Position numbers and translations under genes: made by a program. The notes beneath the pieces are model-generated. The model did not search any database and was not told where the DNA came from. It saw only the letters and a list, made by a program, of their open reading frames with translations. From Candidatus Enterosoma merdigallinarum (GTDB lineage: Bacteria > Bacillota_I > Bacilli_A > RFN20 > CAG-288): a DNA stretch of 64,000 nt. The stretch is taken from the NCBI GenBank assembly GCA_018714385.1, contig DVNL01000002.1, positions 91,619-155,618 of the forward strand. Direction: 5' to 3'. The first letter of the stretch is position 1; every line of letters starts with the position of its first letter. Of this stretch, positions 17,017-24,829 are shown piece after piece.

Positions 17017-17049
17017 GAAAAAAGGACTGATATTTTTGGTATCAATCCT
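17017..17049 (-). terminator. Terminator of tRNA-fMet
   Basis: On the minus strand AGGATTGATA and TATCAGTCCT form a 10-bp stem with one mismatch, followed by TTTTTT. It lies directly after the tRNA. Confidence 0.75.
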
Positions 17050-17061
17050 ATTGTTTCAATA

Positions 17062-17136
<75 letters not shown>

Positions 17137-17224
17137 ATGTCTTTGCCTTTTGAGGCAACGACAAGTATAGTCCTTTTCCTTTTTCAATGCAAGAGGAATT
17201 TCTACGGATACGGAACCGTGTCTC

Positions 17225-17233
17225 TGATATAAT
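17225..17233 (+). promoter_or_regulatory. Extended -10 promoter close to the start codon
   Basis: TGATATAAT ends 9 nt before the ATG at 17243, leaving a leader of about 2-3 nt. Confidence 0.55.
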
Positions 17234-17242
17234 CAAAACAAG

Positions 17243-17713
17243 ATGAAAAGGAAATTTCGGCTTCTTTCCAGCACCTTGGCGTTTTCTTCGCTTTTTCCTT
17301 CGTGCGTAGTCAACCACTGCACGAACTATATCGTTCCCGGCCATTTCGAGGGCACGGACGCGGAAGATGAGACGCGTCGGTTTTCCTTGGACATCCTTCC
17401 TATCGACGAGGGCGATCTTTTGGCGGCCGAGGGATTGAACGTCGTTTCCGACACCGTCCGAGAAGGGATGCATTATTCTTTGGATTTCCGAGAGATCCTT
17501 CTGGACGGATCGACGATCCGATACGATTTCATCGGTTTGGAGGATGCCTATAACAGCAAGGGGACGCCGGCTGCCTACCGGGACAGCCAGAAGAACTGGC
17601 TTTGCCCGATGGGGACGGATTCCTTGGATATCGATCGCAAAGGATCCTCGTTCTACAGCATCGACTACGAAGCGGATGGCATCGATGTCTACGTCTATTT
17701 CAAGAATGTCTGA
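17243..17713 (+). CDS. Hypothetical exported protein, possible lipoprotein
   Basis: 156 residues with a basic N-terminus and hydrophobic segment MKRKFRLLSSTLAFSSLFPSCVVNHC. Cys21 after Pro-Ser could be a lipobox cysteine, though the motif is weak. The rest is acidic and beta-rich, with no family I recognise; it ends GSSFYSIDYEADGIDVYVYFKNV. It is followed 33 nt later by the ATP-grasp gene, which has its own near-start -10 box. Function unknown. Confidence 0.55.
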   Translation: MKRKFRLLSSTLAFSSLFPSCVVNHCTNYIVPGHFEGTDAEDETRRFSLDILPIDEGDLLAAEGLNVVSDTVREGMHYSLDFREILLDGSTIRYDFIGLEDAYNSKGTPAAYRDSQKNWLCPMGTDSLDIDRKGSSFYSIDYEADGIDVYVYFKNV

Positions 17714-17732
17714 TTTTTCCGTCCCGAAAGAG

Positions 17733-17738
17733 TAAAAT
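17733..17738 (+). promoter_or_regulatory. -10 box 8 nt before ATG (leaderless)
   Basis: TAAAAT, then 8 nt, then the ATG at 17747. No Shine-Dalgarno sequence is present. Confidence 0.45.
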
Positions 17739-17746
17739 AGGTTGCT

Positions 17747-18634
17747 ATGCATGCGCTGATCGTCATCAACGGCTATACCCATAACGCCAGCCTTTTGAAG
17801 AAGGCCTCAAGGCTCAAGGAAGCCCTCTTTTCCAAAGGCGTCTCTTCCGACATCCTTTTGTCGACCTCACTTTTGGCCATTTCGACCGGGGACGAAAACA
17901 GGGTCTCCCTTCCCGCCCGATACGACTTCTGCTTCTACCTGGACAAGGATTCCTACCTCTGCCGTGCCCTCTCTCTTCTCATGCCCGTCTTCAACTCCTA
18001 CGAATCCCTTCTCCTTTCCGACGACAAGATGCTCACCCTCCAGGCCCTGCAAGGGACGGGGATAAAGGCGCCGGAGACGATAGCGGCCCCTCTTTGCTAT
18101 GTTGACAGACCGGACGGGAAGGCTGCGGAGACTTTTTTGGACGGCGTCGAAAGGCGTCTTTCCTATCCTCTTGTCTTCAAGGCCTGCCATGGGTCCCTGG
18201 GCAGACAGGTGAGAAGGATCGAGGACAGGAAGGCTCTCGAATCCTGCTATTATGAAAACTGCCATCTCCCCCATCTCTACGAGGCCTATCTTCCCTTTCA
18301 TCCGGGACGGGACTACCGTCTCATCACCATCGGGGAGAGAGTCGTCGCCTGCATGGAGAGGGTCAACGAGAGGGACTTCCGTTCCAACATCGCCTTGGGA
18401 GGAAAGGGGTTCGATGTCACGGATAGCCTTCCGGACACCTACAAGGAAGTCGCCCTCAAGGCGGCCAAGGCTCTTCTTCTGGACTATGCCGGTATCGATA
18501 TTGCCATCGGAAAGGATGGAGAACCCCTCTTCCTTGAGGCCAACGGAAACGCCTTCTTTTCGGAGATAGAGAAAGTCACCGGCATCGACATCGCCTCTCT
18601 TCTTGTCGATCATGTCCTGAGAAAGCTTGGATGA
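17747..18634 (+). CDS. RimK-like ATP-grasp ligase
   Basis: ATP-grasp enzymes form amide or peptide bonds through an acyl phosphate. In 295 residues I see a preATP-grasp part (1-100, MHALIVINGYTHNASLLKKASRL). The ATP-grasp fold follows, with YPLVFKACHGSLGRQV (the phosphate-binding lysine and glycine loop near 145-160), YEAYLPFHPGRDYRLITIGERVVACMERV, and the metal-binding end GIDIAIGKDGEPLFLEANGNAFFSEIEKVTGIDI. The E-x-N signature is intact, so it is likely active. This subgroup includes RimK and glutamate or lysine-adding ligases. No partner gene (peptide, peptidase) is adjacent, so the substrate is unknown. Confidence 0.75.
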   Translation: MHALIVINGYTHNASLLKKASRLKEALFSKGVSSDILLSTSLLAISTGDENRVSLPARYDFCFYLDKDSYLCRALSLLMPVFNSYESLLLSDDKMLTLQALQGTGIKAPETIAAPLCYVDRPDGKAAETFLDGVERRLSYPLVFKACHGSLGRQVRRIEDRKALESCYYENCHLPHLYEAYLPFHPGRDYRLITIGERVVACMERVNERDFRSNIALGGKGFDVTDSLPDTYKEVALKAAKALLLDYAGIDIAIGKDGEPLFLEANGNAFFSEIEKVTGIDIASLLVDHVLRKLG

Positions 18635-18672
18635 GGGATGGACTGGACGACGACAGCGATTTGATTTGCGAC

Positions 18673-18704
18673 AAAAAAGAGGCTGCGACTGACAGCCCCT
18701 TTTT
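18673..18704. terminator. Bidirectional terminator between the ATP-grasp gene and potD
   Basis: AAAAAAGAGGCTG-cgactga-CAGCCCCTTTTT: a GGCTG/CAGCC stem with an A run on one side and a T run on the other. It serves both convergent genes. Confidence 0.8.
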
Positions 18705-18708
18705 CGAA

Positions 18709-20475
18709 TCAGAGTCCTTCCGTCAATAGGGCAAGAAGGGCTTTCGACCTCTCGTCTTTGTGGAGTCTTCCCTCCTTCCGTTCCTTTCGGCGGCGGAGGA
18801 CCTGCTTCCTTCTGATCTTCAGCGCCACCGCAAGGGCGATGAGGGCGAGGGCGGCAAGGAGGATGAGGATATATGCCCAGAGAGGGAGGTTCGTGTTCTT
18901 GACGTTCTCCCACATCATCAGCAGGGCGGCGTTCTGTTGGGGGCCGAAGTCCGCCATGACGGCAAGGCCGGGCAGGACGGAGGAATCGGGGTATTGGGTA
19001 TCGAACTGCCTGTCCTTCTCGCTTGCGCTCAGGCAGAAGACGGCGTCCTCGAGAGAGAAGGATTCCAATGTGCCGTCGAAGAAGTAGGCGATGTCCTTCC
19101 GGTAGTAGCTGTTCTCGATCTCCTCGTCGCTGAGGCCGTATACTGCCTCCGGGGCGACTTCCGTCAGGCCTTCGAGATAGGAGGGGTCGACAAGGCCTGT
19201 GTCCTCGTTGTAGCGGATGTCGTACCAGGAGAGGACGAGATCGAGGATGTCGTCGCCGGCGATGACGGGCGTGTAGCCGATGTAGTTCATGTTGACGGCG
19301 GCGTTCTCCGGCATGGAGAGGAAGTCGACGAACTTCTGGGCGAGGTCCTTGTGCTGGGCGTCCTTCGGGATGACCCAGCCGTCGAACCAGATGTTGGCGC
19401 CCGTGTCGGGAAGGAGGTATTTGAGGATGGTCGGGGTGAAGCTGTTCTCTCCCTCGTGGGCCTCGTTGTTCTCGTCTGCCATGTCCATGGCGTAGGCGGC
19501 ATCGCCCGACCAGGCGACGTTGATGGCGAAGTACATGCCTCTTGCCATGTCGACCTTTCCGGAATCGACTTCGAAGCCGAAGGCGTTTTCCTTCAGGGCC
19601 TGGAGGTCTCTTCCGACCCTGGCGAGGGTGTCGTCATCGTGGAGGTTGAAGATCTCGGAGACCTTGGCGTTGTATTCCTCGTCGTCATAGAGGCCTTCCT
19701 CGTATTTCCTCTTCAATGTGGAGAAGCCTTCGTGACTCTCTCCGTCCAGCTCGAAGTCCTGGTCGTAGGTCTTCATGATGCCGACGGCATAGGTGTCGCG
19801 CATGGAGTCCTTGATGGCGAGGAGGTTCTTGTATTTCTTGTCCCAGAGATTCGTCCAGTCGGAGAGGTCCTGACGCATCGCGTCCTCGCTGATGCCTCTT
19901 TCGAGGACGCCGGAGAAGCCGGGGTTGTAAAGGAGGCCGAGAGTGCCCCACATATAGCCTCGGGCGTAGTCGTTGACGACGCCCTTCTCGTGGCCTTCGA
20001 CTTCGATCTCGCCGATCTTTTCCTTGACGAAGGGAGAGACATAGCGGTCGTAGTTGGGGGTGCTGCCCTCGTCGAAGGGCTGGATGAGGTCGTCGGCGAT
20101 CATCTTCTGGATGACGTAGTCGGACGGGCAGACGAGATCGTAGTGGGCCTTTCCCGTCTTCATCTCCGCCAGCATCGTCTCGTTGGTATCGAAGGCGGAG
20201 TAGTTTACCTGGACGTTGATGCCTTCTTCCAGCATCTTTTCTTCGAAGAGGGTGATGAGGCCCTTTTCGTCGTCCTGGATGACGTTGTCCCCGTTGAGGT
20301 CCTCGTCGTCCTGGATGTAGTCTTCCCAGTTGTAGACGTTAAGCGGAACGGGGTCGGAGGAAGCGGCTTTCAGTATCCGGGCGTGATTGTCGGCCGTCTC
20401 GCCGATGCCAAGGCAATCTCCGCCGATCAAGAAGAGGGCATAGAAGAGGGGAATGAGACGCATTTTCCTTTTCAC
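18709..20475 (-). CDS. potD: PotD-like polyamine-binding protein with C-terminal membrane anchor
   Basis: This is the extracytoplasmic binding protein for spermidine/putrescine. It has 588 residues against about 350 in enterobacterial PotD. LNVYNWEDYI at 45-54 and MKTGKAHYDLVCPSDYVIQKMIADDLIQPFD are the PotD signatures, and later PDTGANIWFDGWVIPKDAQHKDLAQKFVDFL is conserved. Two features are odd. An EF-hand or dockerin-like loop, DLNGDNVIQDDE (59-70), is inserted early. Instead of a lipobox there is a C-terminal membrane helix, LPLWAYILILLAALALIALAVAL, with a basic tail. The GTG at 20475 has AGGAGG 8 nt before it and overlaps the potC stop; the ATG at 20463 is the alternative. Last gene of potABCD. 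Confidence 0.9.
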   Translation of the reverse strand: MKRKMRLIPLFYALFLIGGDCLGIGETADNHARILKAASSDPVPLNVYNWEDYIQDDEDLNGDNVIQDDEKGLITLFEEKMLEEGINVQVNYSAFDTNETMLAEMKTGKAHYDLVCPSDYVIQKMIADDLIQPFDEGSTPNYDRYVSPFVKEKIGEIEVEGHEKGVVNDYARGYMWGTLGLLYNPGFSGVLERGISEDAMRQDLSDWTNLWDKKYKNLLAIKDSMRDTYAVGIMKTYDQDFELDGESHEGFSTLKRKYEEGLYDDEEYNAKVSEIFNLHDDDTLARVGRDLQALKENAFGFEVDSGKVDMARGMYFAINVAWSGDAAYAMDMADENNEAHEGENSFTPTILKYLLPDTGANIWFDGWVIPKDAQHKDLAQKFVDFLSMPENAAVNMNYIGYTPVIAGDDILDLVLSWYDIRYNEDTGLVDPSYLEGLTEVAPEAVYGLSDEEIENSYYRKDIAYFFDGTLESFSLEDAVFCLSASEKDRQFDTQYPDSSVLPGLAVMADFGPQQNAALLMMWENVKNTNLPLWAYILILLAALALIALAVALKIRRKQVLRRRKERKEGRLHKDERSKALLALLTEGL

Positions 20476-21329
20476 TTGGCACTCCTCCTTCTGGCATGCT
20501 TTCCGGACAGGGCCTTGTTCTTCCGGTTGATCCGGATGGAATAGACGGCGACGATGACCAGGACGATGAGGAAGATGATCGTCGTCAGGGCGCGCATCTC
20601 GGGAGGGACGGCCCCCTTTTTGATCTTGGACTGGACGAGGGTGGAAAGCGTCTCGATCTGCGCTTGGCCGCTAAGAAGGCCAGGACCCCTGGTGAAGGCG
20701 GTGACGATGAAGTCGTCCAGGGAGAGGGTGAAGGAGAGAAGAAGGCCGGAAAGGATGCCGGGGATGATCTGGGGGATGACGACCTTGTTGATGGCCTTGG
20801 AGGGCGAGCAGCCGAGATCCATCGCCGCTTCGTAGAGGGAGGGATCCATCTGCAACAGCTTCGGCTTGACGTTGAGGTAGACAAAGGGCGTCGCAAGGAC
20901 GCAATGGCCTGCCAAGAGGGTCCAGAAGGAGAAGGTGGACTCGCCGCCGAAGAAATGCTGGCCGAAGAAGACGAACATGACCGTCAGGGACATGGCGATG
21001 ACGATTTCCGCATTGACGACGGGGATCTGGTTGACGTTCTCCACCAGAGTCCGCACGCCTTTCTTGGCATAGTAGATGCCGATGGCGCCAAGAGACCCGA
21101 TGAGGGTCGAGACGAGGGCGGAGATCGCCGCCAGGATCAGGGTGTTGCCAAGGGCGGTCATGATCTCCTCGTCCAGGAACAGGCGGCGATAGAGTTCCAT
21201 GGAGAAGCCTTCCCATTGGCCGGCGAGTTCCGCCGCGGTGAAGGAATAGACGATCAGATAGAAGACGGGAAGGTAGAGCAGCAGCAGGATGATGTAGATG
21301 TAGGAATAGGACAATATTTTCTTCACCAT
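20472..21329 (-). CDS. potC: Polyamine ABC transporter permease PotC
   Basis: One of the two membrane subunits of the spermidine/putrescine importer. From the ATG at 21329 (MVKKILSYSYIYIILLLLYLPVFYLIVYSF) it has about 285 residues and six membrane segments. The cytoplasmic EAA loop is YEAAMDLGCSPSKAINKVVIPQIIPGI, and the PotC-type end SFTLSLDDFIVTAFTRGPG is present. The tracked ORF starts much further upstream in a shadow frame of potB and is not accepted. It overlaps potB by 7 nt and potD by 4 nt, consistent with one polycistronic mRNA. Confidence 0.92.
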   Translation of the reverse strand: MVKKILSYSYIYIILLLLYLPVFYLIVYSFTAAELAGQWEGFSMELYRRLFLDEEIMTALGNTLILAAISALVSTLIGSLGAIGIYYAKKGVRTLVENVNQIPVVNAEIVIAMSLTVMFVFFGQHFFGGESTFSFWTLLAGHCVLATPFVYLNVKPKLLQMDPSLYEAAMDLGCSPSKAINKVVIPQIIPGILSGLLLSFTLSLDDFIVTAFTRGPGLLSGQAQIETLSTLVQSKIKKGAVPPEMRALTTIIFLIVLVIVAVYSIRINRKNKALSGKHARRRSAK

Positions 21330-22132
21330 GCCGAGAGTTTCCTTTCTCCACCGTTGCCTTGGAATTTGCGGGTGGCCAGCATGACGATGAAGATGATGAT
21401 CAGCATCAGAAGGGACATGAAGGATCCGCCGTTCCAGTCGGAGTTGGAGAAGGAGAGGTAGATAGAGTTTCCGAAGAGCATGATCTTGCCTTCCGAGAGG
21501 GTGTCGGAGATGACATAAGAGGAGATGGTGGGCATGAAGACCATCATGGCCGCGGAGACGATCCCGGGCATCGCTTGGGGGATGATGGCGCGGGTGAAGG
21601 TGTGGAAGGGATTGCAGCCGAGATCCTGGGCGGCTTCGATTTGGCTCTTGTCGAGCTTGAGCATCGTCGAATAGAGGGGAAGGATGGTGAAGGGGAGATA
21701 GTTGAGAACCATGCCGATCATGGTGCAAAGAAGCGGATGCTCGCCTGTCGTCGTCCCCATCCAGCCCAAGACCACGGAGAGGAGGTCTCTCAGGGCGCCG
21801 GTACGGAGGACGAAGTTGATCCACATCGGCATGATGAAGAGCATGACCAGCATATAGTTGCGGTTGATCTTCGGATTGGCGAGAAGATAGGCCAGAGGAA
21901 AGCCGATGAGAAGGCAGAGGACGGTGTTGAAGACGCCGATGAGAAGGGAGATGAGAAGAACGTTGAGCTTGACGGTGGAGGTAAAGAAGGACTTGAAGGC
22001 ATCGAGGGTGAAGAAGCCGTCGGCATCGGTGAAGGCGTAGTAGACGATGAAGAGGATGGGGATGACGACGAAGAGAAGGAGGAAGAGGGCAAAGGGCAGG
22101 GCCAATCCCTGCCGGAAGGTCTTATATTTCAT
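21323..22132 (-). CDS. potB: Polyamine ABC transporter permease PotB
   Basis: A 269-residue membrane subunit starting MKYKTFRQGLALPFALFLLLFVVIPILFIVYYAFTD. The six-helix permease has the EAA loop IEAAQDLGCNPFHTFTRAIIPQAMPGIVSA and the PotB-type segment FVLRTGALRDLLSV. It overlaps the end of potA by 11 nt and potC by 7 nt. It pairs with PotC to form the pore that receives polyamines from PotD. Confidence 0.92.
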   Translation of the reverse strand: MKYKTFRQGLALPFALFLLLFVVIPILFIVYYAFTDADGFFTLDAFKSFFTSTVKLNVLLISLLIGVFNTVLCLLIGFPLAYLLANPKINRNYMLVMLFIMPMWINFVLRTGALRDLLSVVLGWMGTTTGEHPLLCTMIGMVLNYLPFTILPLYSTMLKLDKSQIEAAQDLGCNPFHTFTRAIIPQAMPGIVSAAMMVFMPTISSYVISDTLSEGKIMLFGNSIYLSFSNSDWNGGSFMSLLMLIIIFIVMLATRKFQGNGGERKLSAW

Positions 22133-23804
22133 AGTCCTCGAGATCTCCTCTCAGCTTCAGCTTGATGTCTTCCTTCTTCGCCGTCAGGCCGACGATGTCG
22201 CCGGGGTTGAAGGTATAGGGCGTGGCGACGAAGAAGTCCTCCTCGTTCTCGGTGCGGACGAGGATGACGTAGTGGTCGCCCTTGTAGACGGCGTTGATGA
22301 CCTCGCCCGTGACGTTCGCCTCGGAGGTGTCGTCGGAGATGGCAAGGGCTCTCGGATCGATGGTGGCGGTGACGTCGGCGTTTGCGAAGTCGTACTTCTT
22401 CTTGTCGTAGGTGACGATGCCATCCTCGTCCACGCTGGCGTTGGGGAAGAGGCAGGAGAGATCGCAGTCGAACGGGGCGTCGTCGATATAGACCTTGTGG
22501 TCCTTTCCGATGTAGCTGTCGGTGTAGATGTTGAGGTCGTTTGCCCTCTTCATCAGGTGGATGCCGTCGGGACGGATATCCAGATAGATGGGTTTCGTCT
22601 GGTCGAAGTCCTTGATGGACTGGACGAGGACCTCGTCGTGGCCGATCATGATGACGTATTGATAATGGATGCCCTTGAAGACCTTCGAGGCGATACGACC
22701 CTCAACGTAGCTGTCCTTGGGGGAGTCGGAGAGTCGGACATCCTCCGGACGGACGATGACGTCCACCCTCTCGTTGACAGGGAAGTCGTCCAGGCAATCG
22801 TAGACGTGATTGAGGAAGCGGACCTTCCTGGGGGCGATGACGGTGGCATTGTAGATGTTGGAGGAGCCGATGAAGTCGGCGACGAAGGCGTTCTGAGGCT
22901 CGTTGTAGATGGCTTCCGGCGTTCCGATCTGCTGGATGACGCCGTCGTTCATGACGATGATGGTGTCGGACATTGTCAGGGCCTCTTCTTGGTCGTGGGT
23001 GACGTAGATGAAGGTGATGCCAAGGCGCTTGTGCATCTCCTTGAGCTCCAGTTGCATGTCTTTGCGCATCTTCAGGTCGAGGGCACCGAGAGGCTCGTCG
23101 AGAAGAAGGATGAGAGGCTCACAGGTAATGGCTCTGGCGATGGCGACTCTCTGCTGCTGGCCGCCGGAGAGGGTCGTGATGTCCCTGTCCTCCAGTTCGT
23201 CGAGGTCGACGACGGAAAGGGCATGGACGACCTTTTCGTCGATCTCCTGTTCGGTGAGATGACGATATTTATAGGCTTGCACAGGCGTGGAGAGGATTTC
23301 GTGGAGTCTCTTTTCGAGAGCCTCGAGACGGGTCTCTCTCTCCTCCTTGGAGATGAGCTTGTCATGCTTGATGCGCCGTATCTGGCTTTTGACGTCCTTC
23401 ACCTTGGCCCTGTCGATCTTCATGACGGGCTTTCCTTCCTTGTCCGTCAGAGGCATCGGGATCTTCTTGTTCCTGAGGCCGAAGGCGACATTGTCATAGA
23501 CGTCGAGGTTGGGGAAGAGGGCATAGTGCTGGAAGACGGTGTTGACCGGTCTGCGATAAGGAGGGATAGTGGTGATGTTCCTTCCGTTGAGAAGGATGTC
23601 TCCGGACGTGGGCGTCTCGAATCCGGCGATCATTCTCAATGTCGTCGACTTGCCGCAGCCGGAAGGGCCGAGGATGGTGACGAACTCGCCTTTGCGGATG
23701 TTGAGGTCCATCTTGTCGATGACGGTCGTCCCATCGAAGATCTTCGTGACGTTCTTCATCTCGATGATGAAGGGCGACTCCATTTTGCCTTGAAGTTTTT
23801 CCAT
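22122..23804 (-). CDS. potA: Polyamine ABC transporter ATPase PotA, long form
   Basis: The ATPase that powers polyamine uptake. From the ATG at 23804 (after GGGAGGAA) it has 560 residues, far more than the usual 360-380. Walker A GPSGCGKST is at 46-54, the Q-loop region FQHYALFPNL at 91-100, [14 protein letters not shown] at 212-225, Walker B LILLLDEPLGALD at 231-243 and THDQEEALTMSD just after. About 60 extra charged residues (112-180, KKIPMPLTDKEGKPVMKIDRAK...) sit between the Q-loop and the signature. The C-terminal part is extended with TOBE-like repeats. Long PotA proteins of about this size are known in Mollicutes. First gene of potABCD. Confidence 0.93.
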   Translation of the reverse strand: MEKLQGKMESPFIIEMKNVTKIFDGTTVIDKMDLNIRKGEFVTILGPSGCGKSTTLRMIAGFETPTSGDILLNGRNITTIPPYRRPVNTVFQHYALFPNLDVYDNVAFGLRNKKIPMPLTDKEGKPVMKIDRAKVKDVKSQIRRIKHDKLISKEERETRLEALEKRLHEILSTPVQAYKYRHLTEQEIDEKVVHALSVVDLDELEDRDITTLSGGQQQRVAIARAITCEPLILLLDEPLGALDLKMRKDMQLELKEMHKRLGITFIYVTHDQEEALTMSDTIIVMNDGVIQQIGTPEAIYNEPQNAFVADFIGSSNIYNATVIAPRKVRFLNHVYDCLDDFPVNERVDVIVRPEDVRLSDSPKDSYVEGRIASKVFKGIHYQYVIMIGHDEVLVQSIKDFDQTKPIYLDIRPDGIHLMKRANDLNIYTDSYIGKDHKVYIDDAPFDCDLSCLFPNASVDEDGIVTYDKKKYDFANADVTATIDPRALAISDDTSEANVTGEVINAVYKGDHYVILVRTENEEDFFVATPYTFNPGDIVGLTAKKEDIKLKLRGDLEDYEI

Positions 23805-24157
23805 GGCATTTCCTCCCACTTTTTTCGAATGTTTTCGAAACGATGAAAATATAGAGTATCGCCCCCGAAAATACAATAAAAAATCGCAAAAAATTTTCCG
23901 CTGAAAATCGCTTCGGAAAAATCTGCCGTTAACGTGTTTGGATTTGAAACGAAACCCTATTGCCAAAAATTGTCAATATAGCTGAAAGAGGAGTCCATCC
24001 AACCTTATTTTGAAAACAAAAGACATGGTTGTGAAAATCGAATAGAAAAACAACAAAAAATTCTCACAATTTTTGTCGAAAAATACGCTTGTGTTTTTAT
24101 CAGGAAATTGCATCGCTTTTTTGATATGATTTTTAAAAGGTTTTCGGAGGTGCTCAA
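23805..24157. other. Divergent intergenic region potA / HAD phosphatase
   Basis: About 350 AT-rich bases. They hold the potA promoter on one strand and, on the other, TATGAT near 24124 followed by GGAGG before the HAD start codon. Otherwise I see no conserved motif or RNA. Confidence 0.5.
23848..23876 (-). promoter_or_regulatory. Promoter of potABCD
   Basis: TTGTAT (23871-23876) and TATATT (23848-23853) on the minus strand are separated by 17 nt, about 45 nt before the potA start. Confidence 0.6.
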
Positions 24158-24829
24158 ATGGACTCCAAAAAGTATCAGGCATTCGTCTTCGACATGGACG
24201 GGACCATCGTCTCCTCGATAGAGGATATCGGCGATGCCGTCAATTATTCCCTGGCCTTTCACGGCCTTCCCACAAGGCGGATGGAAGAGTTTCCAGCCTT
24301 TCTCGGAAACGGATCTGTCAAGCTGATCGAGAGGGCTCTTGGAGATAAAAACCAAGCCTTCTTCCGGAAGGTCTTCGATACCTATTATTCTTATTATCTG
24401 GAGCACTATTGCGTCAAGACGCATCCCTATGACGGCATAGTGGAAAGCCTGTCTTTGGCCAAGAGGGAAGGGATTTTGCTTTTTGTCTATACCAACAAGC
24501 CGGAGAGCATCGCCAAGGAAGTCTCTGAGCACTGTTTCGGGAAAGGCTTCTTCGATGCCTTGGTTGGCATTCCCTTGGGCGGGAAGGTCAAGCCCGACCC
24601 GGAGGCCTTCCAGAAGGCGGTCATGGTGCCTTACGGCCTCGATCCCAGGCGATGCGCCTACTTCGGGGATTCCCTGACGGACATCCAAACGGCGCACAAT
24701 CTCGGGATCGAAAGGATGTATGCCGTCTCTTGGGGCTATGTCGAAAAGGAGAAGCTCCTGAAAGGAAGGCCTTATCGTCTACTGGAAAGGCCTGAGGAGA
24801 TCCAGGACGTCGTCAAAGGGACGATCTAG
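24158..24829 (+). CDS. HAD-superfamily phosphatase (phosphoglycolate phosphatase-like)
   Basis: 223 residues of a HAD hydrolase with the small helical cap. Motif I FDMDGTIVSS has the nucleophile Asp12; motif II is the VYTNKP region; motif III is the lysine in GGKVKPDPE; motif IV is YFGDSLTDIQTA. This is the PGP/Gph subfamily pattern; the real substrate cannot be told. A Shine-Dalgarno GGAGG lies 8 nt before the ATG. The last four bases overlap the stop of the convergent surface-protein gene. Confidence 0.85.
   Translation: MDSKKYQAFVFDMDGTIVSSIEDIGDAVNYSLAFHGLPTRRMEEFPAFLGNGSVKLIERALGDKNQAFFRKVFDTYYSYYLEHYCVKTHPYDGIVESLSLAKREGILLFVYTNKPESIAKEVSEHCFGKGFFDALVGIPLGGKVKPDPEAFQKAVMVPYGLDPRRCAYFGDSLTDIQTAHNLGIERMYAVSWGYVEKEKLLKGRPYRLLERPEEIQDVVKGTI

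Larger units (their letters stand above)
16696..17061. other. AT-rich intergenic region between radical SAM operon and tRNA-fMet
   Basis: About 365 bases holding, from left to right, the operon promoter/operator, an AT-rich stretch, three tandem 20-bp repeats and the tRNA-fMet terminator. A 69-residue minus ORF (16771-16980) runs across the repeats and is probably chance. Confidence 0.6.

Noticed and set aside
18760-20544. 594-aa plus-strand ORF opposite potD
   Set aside because: Valine/aspartate/glycine-rich shadow typical of high-GC antisense; potD is the genuine gene.
22047-23846. 599-aa plus-strand ORF opposite potA
   Set aside because: Antisense shadow without motifs; potA has all ABC motifs.
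24158-24829. Naming the HAD proteins (24.2 and 46.5 kb) as Gph
   Set aside because: HAD motifs are clear but substrate specificity cannot be read from them.
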